Assembly (NCBI RefSeq): GCF_000812665.2
Contig: NZ_CP014327.1
Coordinates: forward strand, 3,377,501-3,441,500
Reading direction: 5' to 3'
DNA length: 64,000 nt
Source: Falsihalocynthiibacter arcticus
GTDB taxonomy: Bacteria; Pseudomonadota; Alphaproteobacteria; Rhodobacterales; Rhodobacteraceae
The notes beneath the pieces are model-generated. The model saw nothing but the letters and a program-made list of their open reading frames with translations, had not been told where the DNA came from and searched no databases. Shown here in pieces: positions 19,597 through 26,948 of the stretch; the first letter of the stretch is position 1; the number at the start of each line of letters is the position of its first letter. Made by a program: the position numbers and the translations under genes.

Positions 19597-20043
19597 ATGA
19601 CATCTATTCTAATTCTTAACGGACCGAACCTAAATCTTCTGGGCACCCGCCAGCCAGAAGTCTACGGAAGTGAAACGCTCTCGGACGTTGAGAAAATGTG
19701 TAAAACCCACGGGCAAGCGCTTGATATCGATATCTCGTGCCTTCAATCCAACCATGAAGGTGCCCTTATTGATGCGCTCCATGCCGCCAAATCCAAATTT
19801 AAAGGCGTTGTATTGAACGCTGGCGCTTACACCCACACATCCGTCGCCCTTATGGATGCCATCGCATCGGTTAGCCTGCCCGTGATCGAAGTGCATCTGT
19901 CAAACATTCACGCCCGTGAAACATTTCGGCATAAATCCTTCATTGCCCCTGTGGCGTTGGGCCAGATTTGCGGTTTTGGCTCTCACGGATACATCCTTGC
20001 GATTGATGCTCTTGTTAAGCATTTGGCGGGTTCTACTGCATGA
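19597..20043 (+). CDS. aroQ: Type II 3-dehydroquinate dehydratase
   Basis: Catalyses the third step of the shikimate pathway, dehydroquinate to dehydroshikimate. The 148-residue product begins MTSILILNGPNLNLLGTRQP and contains the family motifs ISCLQSNHEGALID, NAGAYTHTSVAL and EVHLSNIHARETFRHKS, which include the active-site tyrosine, histidine and arginine. The start at 19597 is preferred over an ATG 63 bases upstream because it matches type II N-termini. It overlaps the LuxR gene by 4 bases (ATGA), an unusual pairing of metabolic and regulator genes. Confidence 0.95.
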   Translation: MTSILILNGPNLNLLGTRQPEVYGSETLSDVEKMCKTHGQALDIDISCLQSNHEGALIDALHAAKSKFKGVVLNAGAYTHTSVALMDAIASVSLPVIEVHLSNIHARETFRHKSFIAPVALGQICGFGSHGYILAIDALVKHLAGSTA

Positions 20044-20789
20044 ATTCTTATCTCGAAAGTCTCATAGAAGCCCAAACACTTGATGACCTTTGGGAGCTCC
20101 ATGTCGCCCGAATTTCCGAATTTGGCTTTGGGAGAATGTTGTATGGATTTACGCGCGTTTGGGGCGATAACCGATTTGGCAATCCAGATGACATAGTGGT
20201 TTTGAGCAACCACCCCGAAGCCTACACCAACGGGTTTATTTTCGAGGAGCACTATGCTCGCTCGCCGATCGCGCAATGGGCTTTGCAACATTCCGGCCCA
20301 ATCAGTTGGAGTCGTGCCCAAATCCCGACCGGCCAAAGTCCTTTGACGAAGGAACAGCAAGAAGCCCTTGATTTCAATAAAGAACATAACATTTTTGCGG
20401 GATATACGATTAGCTTTCCGAGCGACCGTTCTCGTGAAAAATCCGCTATGATTTTGACGGCGGACGTGGGCGTAACACAGGAAGAAGTTGACGCACTTTG
20501 GGAGACGCATGGCCGCACTATCAATGCGCTTTGTACCATTTTTCACCTAAAGGCCCAAAGCCTGCCGCACAGCTATTCGCGCAATCTGTTGACCAAAAGA
20601 CAAAGAGAAGTTTTGGAATGGGTCGGCGACGGGAAAACCACGCAAGACATTGCAACCATCATGGGTCTCAAGCCTGAGACTATAGAAAAACACCTCCGTT
20701 TAGCTCGTGAAGCGCTTGAGGTAGAAACAACAACACAGGCTGTTTTGAAAGCATCTTTTCAAAAGCAGATTTTTGTTGTACCAAACTAA
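20040..20789 (+). CDS. LuxR-family regulator with autoinducer-binding-like domain (LuxR solo)
   Basis: The 249-residue product combines an N-terminal autoinducer-binding-type domain (about residues 10-165) with a C-terminal LuxR helix-turn-helix (LLTKRQREVLEWVGDGKTTQDIATIMGLKPETIEKHLRLAREAL, about 190-235). No acyl-homoserine-lactone synthase gene is nearby, so it is a solo that may sense signals made elsewhere in the genome or by other cells. Start codon and aroQ stop overlap as ATGA. Target genes are unknown. Confidence 0.88.
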   Translation: MNSYLESLIEAQTLDDLWELHVARISEFGFGRMLYGFTRVWGDNRFGNPDDIVVLSNHPEAYTNGFIFEEHYARSPIAQWALQHSGPISWSRAQIPTGQSPLTKEQQEALDFNKEHNIFAGYTISFPSDRSREKSAMILTADVGVTQEEVDALWETHGRTINALCTIFHLKAQSLPHSYSRNLLTKRQREVLEWVGDGKTTQDIATIMGLKPETIEKHLRLAREALEVETTTQAVLKASFQKQIFVVPN

Positions 20790-20898
20790 CATGTCTTAAA
20801 GTTAGATTAGTATGGTTTTCCATACTTTAAAACAGTCGCCAAACAGGCGATTAATGGTTTGTTCCGTGAGTGAAGTCTTTTTTGGCTAGGAGCAATTG

Positions 20899-21072
20899 GT
20901 CGGTCATACCTGCAATTACAGGATATGACCGACTATCTCGGGAAACCGAATTGCATGTCTTTGAGCGTATAGTCCGCAAAGAGTAGCTGCGACGTGCCTG
21001 GTTCTATCCCCAATTGGGCCAGTCTTGACGGAAAGAACAGTGTGGTCCTGCCCGGACTTGCACTGTTTTTTT
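20899..21072 (+). ncRNA. Candidate structured RNA between luxR and tsf, ending in an intrinsic terminator
   Basis: There is no coding frame in this stretch, but it is dense in hairpins. A 14-bp stem with one bulged A lies at 20899-20933 (GTCGGTCATA with TATGACCGAC, inner CCTG with CAGG). A TCGG-GAAA-CCGA GNRA-tetraloop hairpin lies at 20938-20949. A CTTTG/CAAAG hairpin and a CTGG/CCAG-closed hairpin follow. It ends in a strong terminator (ACAGTG at 21037 pairing with CACTGT at 21061, then seven T). It could be an independent small RNA or the 3' part of the luxR transcript. No known family was recognised. Confidence 0.5.
21037..21072 (+). terminator. Intrinsic terminator closing the luxR-downstream transcript
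   Basis: ACAGTG and GGTCC (21037-21048) pair with GGACT and CACTGT (21054-21066), and a run of seven T follows (21066-21072). It ends transcription arriving from luxR or from the candidate RNA. Confidence 0.82.
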
Positions 21073-21106
21073 GTTTCTAACACCCAGCCCTGTGTGAAAC
21101 TACAAC

Positions 21107-21136
21107 GCAAAACGCCGACCCACATTTGGACCGGCG
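21107..21136 (-). terminator. Intrinsic terminator of the rpsB-tsf operon
   Basis: On the minus strand CGCCGGTCC (21136-21128) pairs with GGGTCGGCG (21121-21113) across a 6-base loop, allowing two G-T pairs, and TTTTGCG follows. It lies about 40 bases beyond the tsf stop codon. Confidence 0.75.
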
Positions 21137-21173
21137 CTTCAAACTTTAGTGGGGACGCCCCCTGCCCTAGACC

Positions 21174-22049
21174 TTAGCCTTTGACCGTTTTCATAACTTC
21201 TGCTGCGAAATCTTCTTCGACTTTTTCGATGCCTTCGCCAACAGCGAGACGTACAAAGCCAAGGATTTCAACGCCAGCTTCTTTTGCTGCGGCTTCAACA
21301 GTGAGGTCTGGATTCACAACGAAGCTTTGACCCAAGAGTGTAACTTCACCCATGAATTTCGCCATCCGGCCAACGATCATCTTTTCGATCACTTGCTCAG
21401 GCTTGCCACTTTCGCGGGCTTGCTCGACCAAAATCGCTTTTTCGCGTGCAACGAAGGCTGGGTCTAGATCAGCTTCGCCCAAAGATGCGGGGCTTGCGGC
21501 CGCTACGTGCATAGCAACCTGCTTGCCGAACGCTTCATTCTCGCCGCTCAACGCAACCAAAACACCGATGCTGCCCATGTTCGGGGCTGCAGCGTTATGG
21601 ACGTAGGACACGACAGATGCGCCTTCAACAACAGACATGCGACGCACGTTCATGTTTTCGCCAATGGTCGCGACTTTGTCTTGGACAACTTCGCTGACGG
21701 GTTTGCCGTTCAATTCGGCCGCATTCAACGCATCAACGTCATTTACAGTCAGGGCAACAGTCGCAATGCTCGCAACCATTGCTTGGAAGTCTGCGTTTTT
21801 GGAAACGAAATCTGTCTCAGAGTTCACTTCGACAGCAACGCCTTTGCCACCGGAAACTGCGACGACAACAAGGCCCTCAGCAGCCGTACGGCCAGATTTC
21901 TTTGCAGCTTTCGCCAAACCTTTGGTGCGAAGCCAATCAACAGCGGCCTCCATAGCACCATCTGTTTCGACGAGCGCTTTTTTCGCGTCCATCATGCCTG
22001 CGCCCGTGGAGTCGCGCAGCTCTTTAACCATTGCAGCAGTGATCGCCAT
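21174..22049 (-). CDS. tsf: Elongation factor Ts
   Basis: Guanine nucleotide exchange factor for EF-Tu, 291 residues. It begins [31 protein letters not shown], the conserved TDVGKLRE-type N-terminal domain, and shows the core [10 protein letters not shown] motif that contacts EF-Tu. Length and motifs are normal. It follows rpsB after a 98-base spacer that contains a hairpin, the standard bacterial rpsB-tsf arrangement. Confidence 0.97.
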   Translation of the reverse strand: MAITAAMVKELRDSTGAGMMDAKKALVETDGAMEAAVDWLRTKGLAKAAKKSGRTAAEGLVVVAVSGGKGVAVEVNSETDFVSKNADFQAMVASIATVALTVNDVDALNAAELNGKPVSEVVQDKVATIGENMNVRRMSVVEGASVVSYVHNAAAPNMGSIGVLVALSGENEAFGKQVAMHVAAASPASLGEADLDPAFVAREKAILVEQARESGKPEQVIEKMIVGRMAKFMGEVTLLGQSFVVNPDLTVEAAAKEAGVEILGFVRLAVGEGIEKVEEDFAAEVMKTVKG

Positions 22050-22080
22050 ATCGGCTCTCCTAAAAAATGTGTTATATAGG

Positions 22081-22108
22081 AGAACGCGCCAGAAATATGG
22101 CGCGTTCT
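22081..22108 (-). promoter_or_regulatory. Hairpin in the rpsB-tsf spacer
   Basis: A perfect 11-bp stem (AGAACGCGCCA with TGGCGCGTTCT, 6-base loop) lies between the two genes. No T-run follows immediately on the minus strand, so it is more likely a processing or stability element or partial attenuator than a full terminator. Confidence 0.6.
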
Positions 22109-22147
22109 ATGTCAATTCAATGACAGTTGAAAAGAAAGTCTGCGGGC

Positions 22148-22906
22148 TTACGCCTCAACAGCAACTTCCTCAACGAGAGCTTCTTCCAACTCGCCCAAAT
22201 CAACGCCAGCAGCGCCCATTTGTGCTGTCATACCGTCCAAAGCTGCGCGCGCAACAAGGTCAGTATAAAGCGCGATAGCGCGTGCCGCGTCATCGTTGCC
22301 TGGAATGATATAGTCGATACCGTCTGGTGAGCAGTTGGAGTCAACGATCGCAACAACTGGGATACCCAATTTGTTTGCTTCCGCGATGGCCAATTGCTCT
22401 TTGTTGACGTCGATAACGAAAAGCAGATCAGGAACACCGCCCATTTCGCGGATCCCACCAAGGCTTGCTTGGAGTTTGCCTTGCTGACGTTCCATGCCAA
22501 GACGCTCTTTTTTGGTGAGGCCTTCGCCGCCATTTTCGAGTTTCTCGTCAAAGGTTTTCAGACGGCTGATTGACGCGGACACTGTTTTCCAGTTTGTCAG
22601 CGTGCCACCAAGCCAGCGGTGATTCATGAAGTATTGCGCACATTTTTCTGCAGCTTCAGCAACAGGCTTTTGAGCCTGACGTTTTGTGCCAACAAAAAGA
22701 ACACGACCGCCTTTAGCAGTAGTATCGCGCACAACTTGAAGCGCCTGGTCCAACATAGGAACAGTTTGCGTCAGGTCGAGAATGTGAATGCCGTTACGCG
22801 CACCATAGATGTAGGGACCCATCCGTGGGTTCCAACGAGGAGTTTGGTGGCCAAAGTGAACGCCAGCTTCAAGAAGCTGCCGCATGGTAAAATCAGGTAG
22901 CGCCAT
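22148..22906 (-). CDS. rpsB: 30S ribosomal protein S2
   Basis: Small-subunit ribosomal protein of 252 residues. The sequence has the family blocks [62 protein letters not shown] and [12 protein letters not shown]. The start at 22906 follows an AAAGGA ribosome site. A folded leader lies 28 bases upstream and may allow S2 to regulate its own translation, as S2 leaders do in other bacteria. Confidence 0.98.
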   Translation of the reverse strand: MALPDFTMRQLLEAGVHFGHQTPRWNPRMGPYIYGARNGIHILDLTQTVPMLDQALQVVRDTTAKGGRVLFVGTKRQAQKPVAEAAEKCAQYFMNHRWLGGTLTNWKTVSASISRLKTFDEKLENGGEGLTKKERLGMERQQGKLQASLGGIREMGGVPDLLFVIDVNKEQLAIAEANKLGIPVVAIVDSNCSPDGIDYIIPGNDDAARAIALYTDLVARAALDGMTAQMGAAGVDLGELEEALVEEVAVEA

Positions 22907-22934
22907 GCTATAAATCCTTTCCGGTTTATCCTGA

Positions 22935-23006
22935 GCGAAACCATTGAGGGCGTGTGCCCAACCGGTGGACTGTACGGGATTTCTCCCCGCACGGCCCTAG
23001 TTTCGC
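22935..23006 (-). promoter_or_regulatory. Structured rpsB leader, predicted three-way junction
   Basis: On the minus strand GCGAAAC (23006-23000) pairs with GTTTCGC (22941-22935), and AGGGC (22998-22994) with GCCCT (22951-22947). Inside lie two hairpins: GTGCGGGG with TCCCGTAC, and GTCCA with a TTGGGC segment around loop CCGGT. The 72-base fold ends 28 bases before the S2 start codon. By analogy with ribosomal protein leaders it is a candidate S2 autoregulatory element. Confidence 0.6.
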
Positions 23007-23169
23007 CTGTGAAGTAGCGCGCATTTAGCCCACCTTTCCTGAGTCTGCAAGTCCCCGAGGCCTATTTTCCCGTTTTAAGCAGGTGGATGCGCAAAATAAG
23101 CGAGAATTACGCCGAATAGGTCTATTCAACACGTCTTGCACTTTTATCGTCTTCACGCGACAAAGTGTT

Positions 23170-24072
23170 ATGAACGCACCTTCCAAAACACCCGAAATTC
23201 TTACGATTGGTTCCGTCCTTTGGGATGTGATCGGCCGCGCGGCCTCGCATATGCGTATGGGCTCGGACGTTCCGGGCCGCATTACGCGCCTTCCGGGCGG
23301 GGTTGCGATGAATATCGCCATGACCCTAACACGGTTTGGCCAAACACCCGCGCTCCTTACGGCCATTGGCGAAGACAGCCAAGGGAGCGAACTTATGGAA
23401 TCTGCGCGTCAACTCGGGATCAATACCGACTATGTCTATCGCTCCGCCGACCTGCCCACAGACCGCTATATGGCGATTGAGGGGGCGAACGGGTTGATCG
23501 CAGCCATTGCCGACGCACATTCGCTCGAAGCGGCGGGGGACAAAATTCTGCGGCCTTTAAGCGACGGGCGTTTGGGCAGCATGGAGTCTCCTTATACAGG
23601 CTCCATTGCACTTGATGGTAACCTCACGCGCACCTTGCTTGAAAATATCGCCACCAGCGCGCTTTTTGCTCAAGCGGACCTGCGCGTTGCTCCCGCCAGC
23701 CCGGGTAAGGCCGATCGCCTACACCCGTTCCTCAACCATACCCGCGCCACTCTCTATGTGAACCTCGAAGAAGCGGGGCTTTTGTGCCAACACAGCTTTG
23801 ATACCGCCGAACTTGCCGCCAAGGGCTTGCTTGCGCGCGGTGCGCGTCGGGTTTTGGTAACCGATGGTGGCAAACAGGCCTGTGATGGCAGCGCCGAGGG
23901 TCTGGTGACGGCCTGCCCGCCCGAAGTCCTCGTGACGCGGGTGACGGGCGCGGGCGATACCTTTATGGCCGCCCATATCGTGCGCGAATCCCGTGGTGCC
24001 CCGCGGGAGGACGCGCTAAAAGCCGCTCTTCAAGCTGCCGCAATTTATGTTTCCGGAGGAACACCCCTATGA
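23170..24072 (+). CDS. psuK: PfkB-family carbohydrate kinase, probable pseudouridine kinase
   Basis: The 300-residue sugar/nucleoside kinase has the ribokinase signatures RLPGGVAMNIAMTLTRFG near the N-terminus and VTRVTGAGDTFMAAHIV near the C-terminus, where the catalytic aspartate lies. It overlaps the pseudouridine-5'-phosphate glycosidase gene by 4 bases. That identifies it as the kinase that makes pseudouridine 5'-phosphate for the glycosidase. The start at 23170 (MNAPSKTPEIL) is chosen because the 29 upstream in-frame codons do not resemble the family. Confidence 0.87.
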   Translation: MNAPSKTPEILTIGSVLWDVIGRAASHMRMGSDVPGRITRLPGGVAMNIAMTLTRFGQTPALLTAIGEDSQGSELMESARQLGINTDYVYRSADLPTDRYMAIEGANGLIAAIADAHSLEAAGDKILRPLSDGRLGSMESPYTGSIALDGNLTRTLLENIATSALFAQADLRVAPASPGKADRLHPFLNHTRATLYVNLEEAGLLCQHSFDTAELAAKGLLARGARRVLVTDGGKQACDGSAEGLVTACPPEVLVTRVTGAGDTFMAAHIVRESRGAPREDALKAALQAAAIYVSGGTPL

Positions 24073-24979
24073 GCCTACCTATTGTCCTTGCCCCCGATGT
24101 TGCCGCCGCCCGCAAAGCCGGTGCGCCAATTGTTGCGTTGGAAAGCACGATTATCACCCACGGGATGCCCTATCCGCAAAACATCGAAACCGCGCGTCTG
24201 GTTGAGGATTGTGTCCGCGAAAACGGTGCAACCCCCGCGACAATCGCGGTGATGAACGGCAAGCTGCATATCGGCCTAACCGACGCGGAACTCACCGAAT
24301 TGGCCACCGCCAAGAACGTCGCCAAAGTCTCGCGCGCGGATATAGCGGTGGTGCTTGCGAATGGCGGTTATGGCGCAACGACGGTTGCCGCCACGATGAT
24401 CGCCGCCAACCTCGCGGGCATCAGCGTTTTCGCAACTGGCGGCATCGGTGGTGTCCACAAGGGCGCGGAATTGACCTTTGATATCTCCGCTGACCTTCGA
24501 GAATTGTCCGAAACGGCCGTAACCGTGGTTGCCGCGGGGGCCAAGGCCATTCTTGATCTTGAGAAAACCTACGAAGTGCTTGAAACCCTTGGTGTTCCTG
24601 TGATCGCCGTCGGTCAAGATACCCTGCCCGCGTTCTGGTCCAGAACCTCGCATATGACAGCGCCCCTGCGGATGGATTCCGCCGCCGAAATCGCCCGCGC
24701 CCAGAAAATGCGCACTTTGATGGGCCTTCCGGGGGGCAGTTGATCGCCAATCCCATCCCCGCAGAATCCGAAATCGCCGCCGAGGTTTTGGCGCCCGTAA
24801 TCGCGCAAGCACTTGCTGAGGCCAATGAACAAGGCATTTCCGCCAAAGAAGTTACCCCGTTCCTTTTGGGCCGCATCTTTGAGTTGACGGAGGGCAAGTC
24901 GCTTGTGGCAAATATCGCGCTTGTGCTCAACAATGCGCGCCTTGCGGCTGAAATATCTGTTGAAATGGCGAAAACTTAG
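24069..24979 (+). pseudogene. psuG: Pseudouridine-5'-phosphate glycosidase, interrupted by a one-base frameshift
   Basis: Cleaves pseudouridine 5'-phosphate to uracil and ribose 5-phosphate. The first frame (24069-24743, 224 residues) has ESTIITHGMPYPQN, GGIGGVHKGAE, VGQDTLPAFWSR. It then stops, and the conserved C-terminal part (LIANPIPAES, KEVTPFLLGRIFELT, NIALVLNNARLAAEI) continues in another frame to 24979. Adding one G to the six-G run at 24731-24736 restores a single 303-residue protein of normal length. Sequence error is likeliest, given similar defects elsewhere in the window. The run also reads G-GGG-GGC in frame, a possible -1 slip site. Confidence 0.88.
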
Positions 24980-25014
24980 GCACTTCGTATTTAGAACTGA
25001 AAACCAACACTTTT

Positions 25015-25043
25015 GCAGCGGGCCTCTCTTGTGAGAGGGCCTG
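25015..25043 (+). terminator. Possible terminator hairpin after psuG
   Basis: GCA, GG and CCTCTC pair with GAGAGG, CC and TGC with small mismatches. The stem is GC-rich but only a short CTTTA follows, so termination strength is uncertain. Confidence 0.4.
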
Positions 25044-25082
25044 CGAGGCTTTACATATTGCCTAAACAAAGGACATGCGTCG

Positions 25083-25862
25083 ATGCAAGACCAAGATCAC
25101 GATCCGGCGGGCAAGCCGCGCAAACGCGGTGCATTTGCCAGAACGCGCGCTAACTTCCTGACCGGAGTGGTCGTGGTTGCCCCAATCGCCGTAACACTTT
25201 GGTTGATCTGGACGGTTATCGGATGGATCGATGGCTGGGTTTTGCCTTTTGTTCCAAATAGTTGGGTGCCTGACTTCAACCTCGGCAATTATGTCAACTG
25301 GAATGCACCAGCGCTTGATCAGCCCTATCCCACGGGCGAAAATACTAAGTTCCCGGGCTTTGGCGTCGTCATTTTCTTAGTCTTTACGGTCGTTGTTGGA
25401 TGGCTAACCAAAGGCTTGTTGGGGCGCACGCTTTTACACTGGGGCGAGCGGATCGTTGATCGTATGCCCGTGGTAAGGTCGGTCTATAACGGTTTGAAAC
25501 AAATAGCAGAAACGGTTTTTGCCCAAACCGATACCAGCTTTGAACATTCCTGTCTTATTGAGTATCCCCGCAAGGGTATCTGGGCGATTGGCTTTATCTC
25601 GACCCAAGCCAAAGGCGAAATTCGCGCCCGCGTTCCCGACCAAGATTCTGTTACGTCGGTTTTCCTTCCGACCACGCCAAACCCGACATCGGGCTATTTG
25701 TTATTCGTGCCAACGGCCGATGTGATTGTTTTGGACATGACGGTTGAGGATGCGGCGAAACTTGTGATCTCGGCAGGGCTTGTGTACCCGAGCGACACGG
25801 CAAAGCAGCTCGCTAAGGCAAAGAAATCCGACGCCCCTGTTCAGGCTGAATTAAAAGACTAA
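25083..25862 (+). CDS. DUF502 family membrane protein
   Basis: A 259-residue protein with transmembrane segments at about residues 22-48 (FLTGVVVVAPIAVTLWLIW) and 92-115 (FGVVIFLVFTVVVGWLTKG). A family-typical soluble region follows (GERIVDRMPVVRSVYNGLKQIAETV and PTTPNPTSGYLLFVP). These blocks mark DUF502, conserved in bacteria and plants with no firmly assigned biochemical role. It stands alone after psuG and its 3' end overlaps bdhA by 4 bases in convergent orientation. Confidence 0.9.
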   Translation: MQDQDHDPAGKPRKRGAFARTRANFLTGVVVVAPIAVTLWLIWTVIGWIDGWVLPFVPNSWVPDFNLGNYVNWNAPALDQPYPTGENTKFPGFGVVIFLVFTVVVGWLTKGLLGRTLLHWGERIVDRMPVVRSVYNGLKQIAETVFAQTDTSFEHSCLIEYPRKGIWAIGFISTQAKGEIRARVPDQDSVTSVFLPTTPNPTSGYLLFVPTADVIVLDMTVEDAAKLVISAGLVYPSDTAKQLAKAKKSDAPVQAELKD

Positions 25863-26632
25863 AGCGCCGTCCAACCGCCGTCGATGCTCAACGTGGTGCC
25901 CGTCATCTGGCTTGCGGCATCCGAACAGAGGAACACGGCGGTGACGCCAATCTGTTCGGTCGTGGCAAACTCACCACTAGGTTGACGCGCCAACATGACA
26001 TCCTGAATGACCGTTTCGCGATCCATATTATGGGTGGCCATTTGATCGGGAATTTGCGCTTCGATGATCGGGGTTAGCACATACCCGGGACAAATCGCAT
26101 TACAGGTGATCTGTTCGCGCGCGGTCTCAAGCCCTGTGGTCTTGGTCAAGCCAACAACTCCGTGTTTCGCCGCGACGTAGGCCGATTTATACGGCGAGGC
26201 CGTTAACCCATGCGCCGAAGCGATGTTAATTATGCGTCCCCACCCTGCGGCCCGCATGATCGGTAAGGCCATTGCAGTGGTGTGAAAAGCCGAGCTGAGA
26301 TTGATCGCGATGATCGCGTCCCACTTATCCATCGGGAAAGTATCAATCGAGGCGACATGCTGAATACCCGCGTTATTCACGAGAATATCGCATTTACCCG
26401 CTTTGGTGATCAAGTCGCGGCACTCTTGGGCTTTTGACATATCCGCAGCGATGTAGCGGACGTTAACCTTGTAGCGCCGCGCCAATGCGTCGGCGAGTTC
26501 ATGGTCTTCGGGGCGATCCGTGAAAGAGTTGAGCACAATATCCGCGCCCGCCGCCGCCAGAGAATCAGCAACCCCCAGACCGATTCCCGAATTTGATCCT
26601 GTGATAACAGCGGTTTTTCCAGAAAGTAGCAT
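25859..26632 (-). CDS. bdhA: 3-hydroxybutyrate dehydrogenase (short-chain dehydrogenase)
   Basis: The 257-residue SDR enzyme interconverts 3-hydroxybutyrate and acetoacetate with NAD. It has the cofactor loop TGSNSGIGLGVAD (near residue 12), the NNAG motif (LVNNAGIQHV) and the catalytic Ser and YxxxK in NIASAHGL and YVAAKHG. The LTKTTGLETA and CNAICPGYVLTPIIEAQI blocks match bacterial 3-hydroxybutyrate dehydrogenases. The role is polyhydroxybutyrate or ketone-body use. A candidate attenuator or small RNA lies upstream on the same strand. Confidence 0.9.
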   Translation of the reverse strand: MLLSGKTAVITGSNSGIGLGVADSLAAAGADIVLNSFTDRPEDHELADALARRYKVNVRYIAADMSKAQECRDLITKAGKCDILVNNAGIQHVASIDTFPMDKWDAIIAINLSSAFHTTAMALPIMRAAGWGRIINIASAHGLTASPYKSAYVAAKHGVVGLTKTTGLETAREQITCNAICPGYVLTPIIEAQIPDQMATHNMDRETVIQDVMLARQPSGEFATTEQIGVTAVFLCSDAASQMTGTTLSIDGGWTAL

Positions 26633-26757
26633 GCGGTCTCCTTGGGATGATTTTTAAGAAACCTAATTGCTGCAACTGCGAAATGCACGTAAGAAATTAA
26701 GGTATATGGGGCGTTTTTCCGCCGACAAAAAAATTAACCTTTGCCGAAATTAAGACC

Positions 26758-26834
26758 AAAAAAAAACGCCAGCACGAAGCTGGCGTTAAGTTATTGAGGC
26801 AGGTTTCATACAGGCAAGAAACCTATCGAGCAGT
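26758..26834 (-). ncRNA. Candidate small RNA or terminated leader upstream of bdhA
   Basis: On the minus strand a promoter-like pair is followed by about 77 bases that contain an AGGTTTC/GAAACCT hairpin (26824-26801). The stretch ends in a terminator: AACGCCAGC (26787-26779) pairs with GCTGGCGTT (26773-26765) and about nine T follow. It could be a free Hfq-type small RNA, since hfq is present in this genome. It could instead be a bdhA leader that ends early unless read through. I saw no clear alternative antiterminator pairing, which slightly favours a small RNA. Confidence 0.55.
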
Positions 26835-26840
26835 AAGTAC

Positions 26841-26869
26841 TTTATACGCAATTCTTCGCCGCCTTCCAA
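26841..26869 (-). promoter_or_regulatory. Sigma-70-like promoter of the candidate small RNA
   Basis: On the minus strand TTGGAA (26869-26864) and TATAAA (26846-26841) are separated by exactly 17 bases. Transcription would start near 26834. Confidence 0.55.
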
Positions 26870-26948
26870 GCTAAAAGTTTGAAATACCTACAAAGCCTGC
26901 GTAATGTCGGCCACATATAACAAAGGGCAGAAGGGGATTGTTGCCAGA

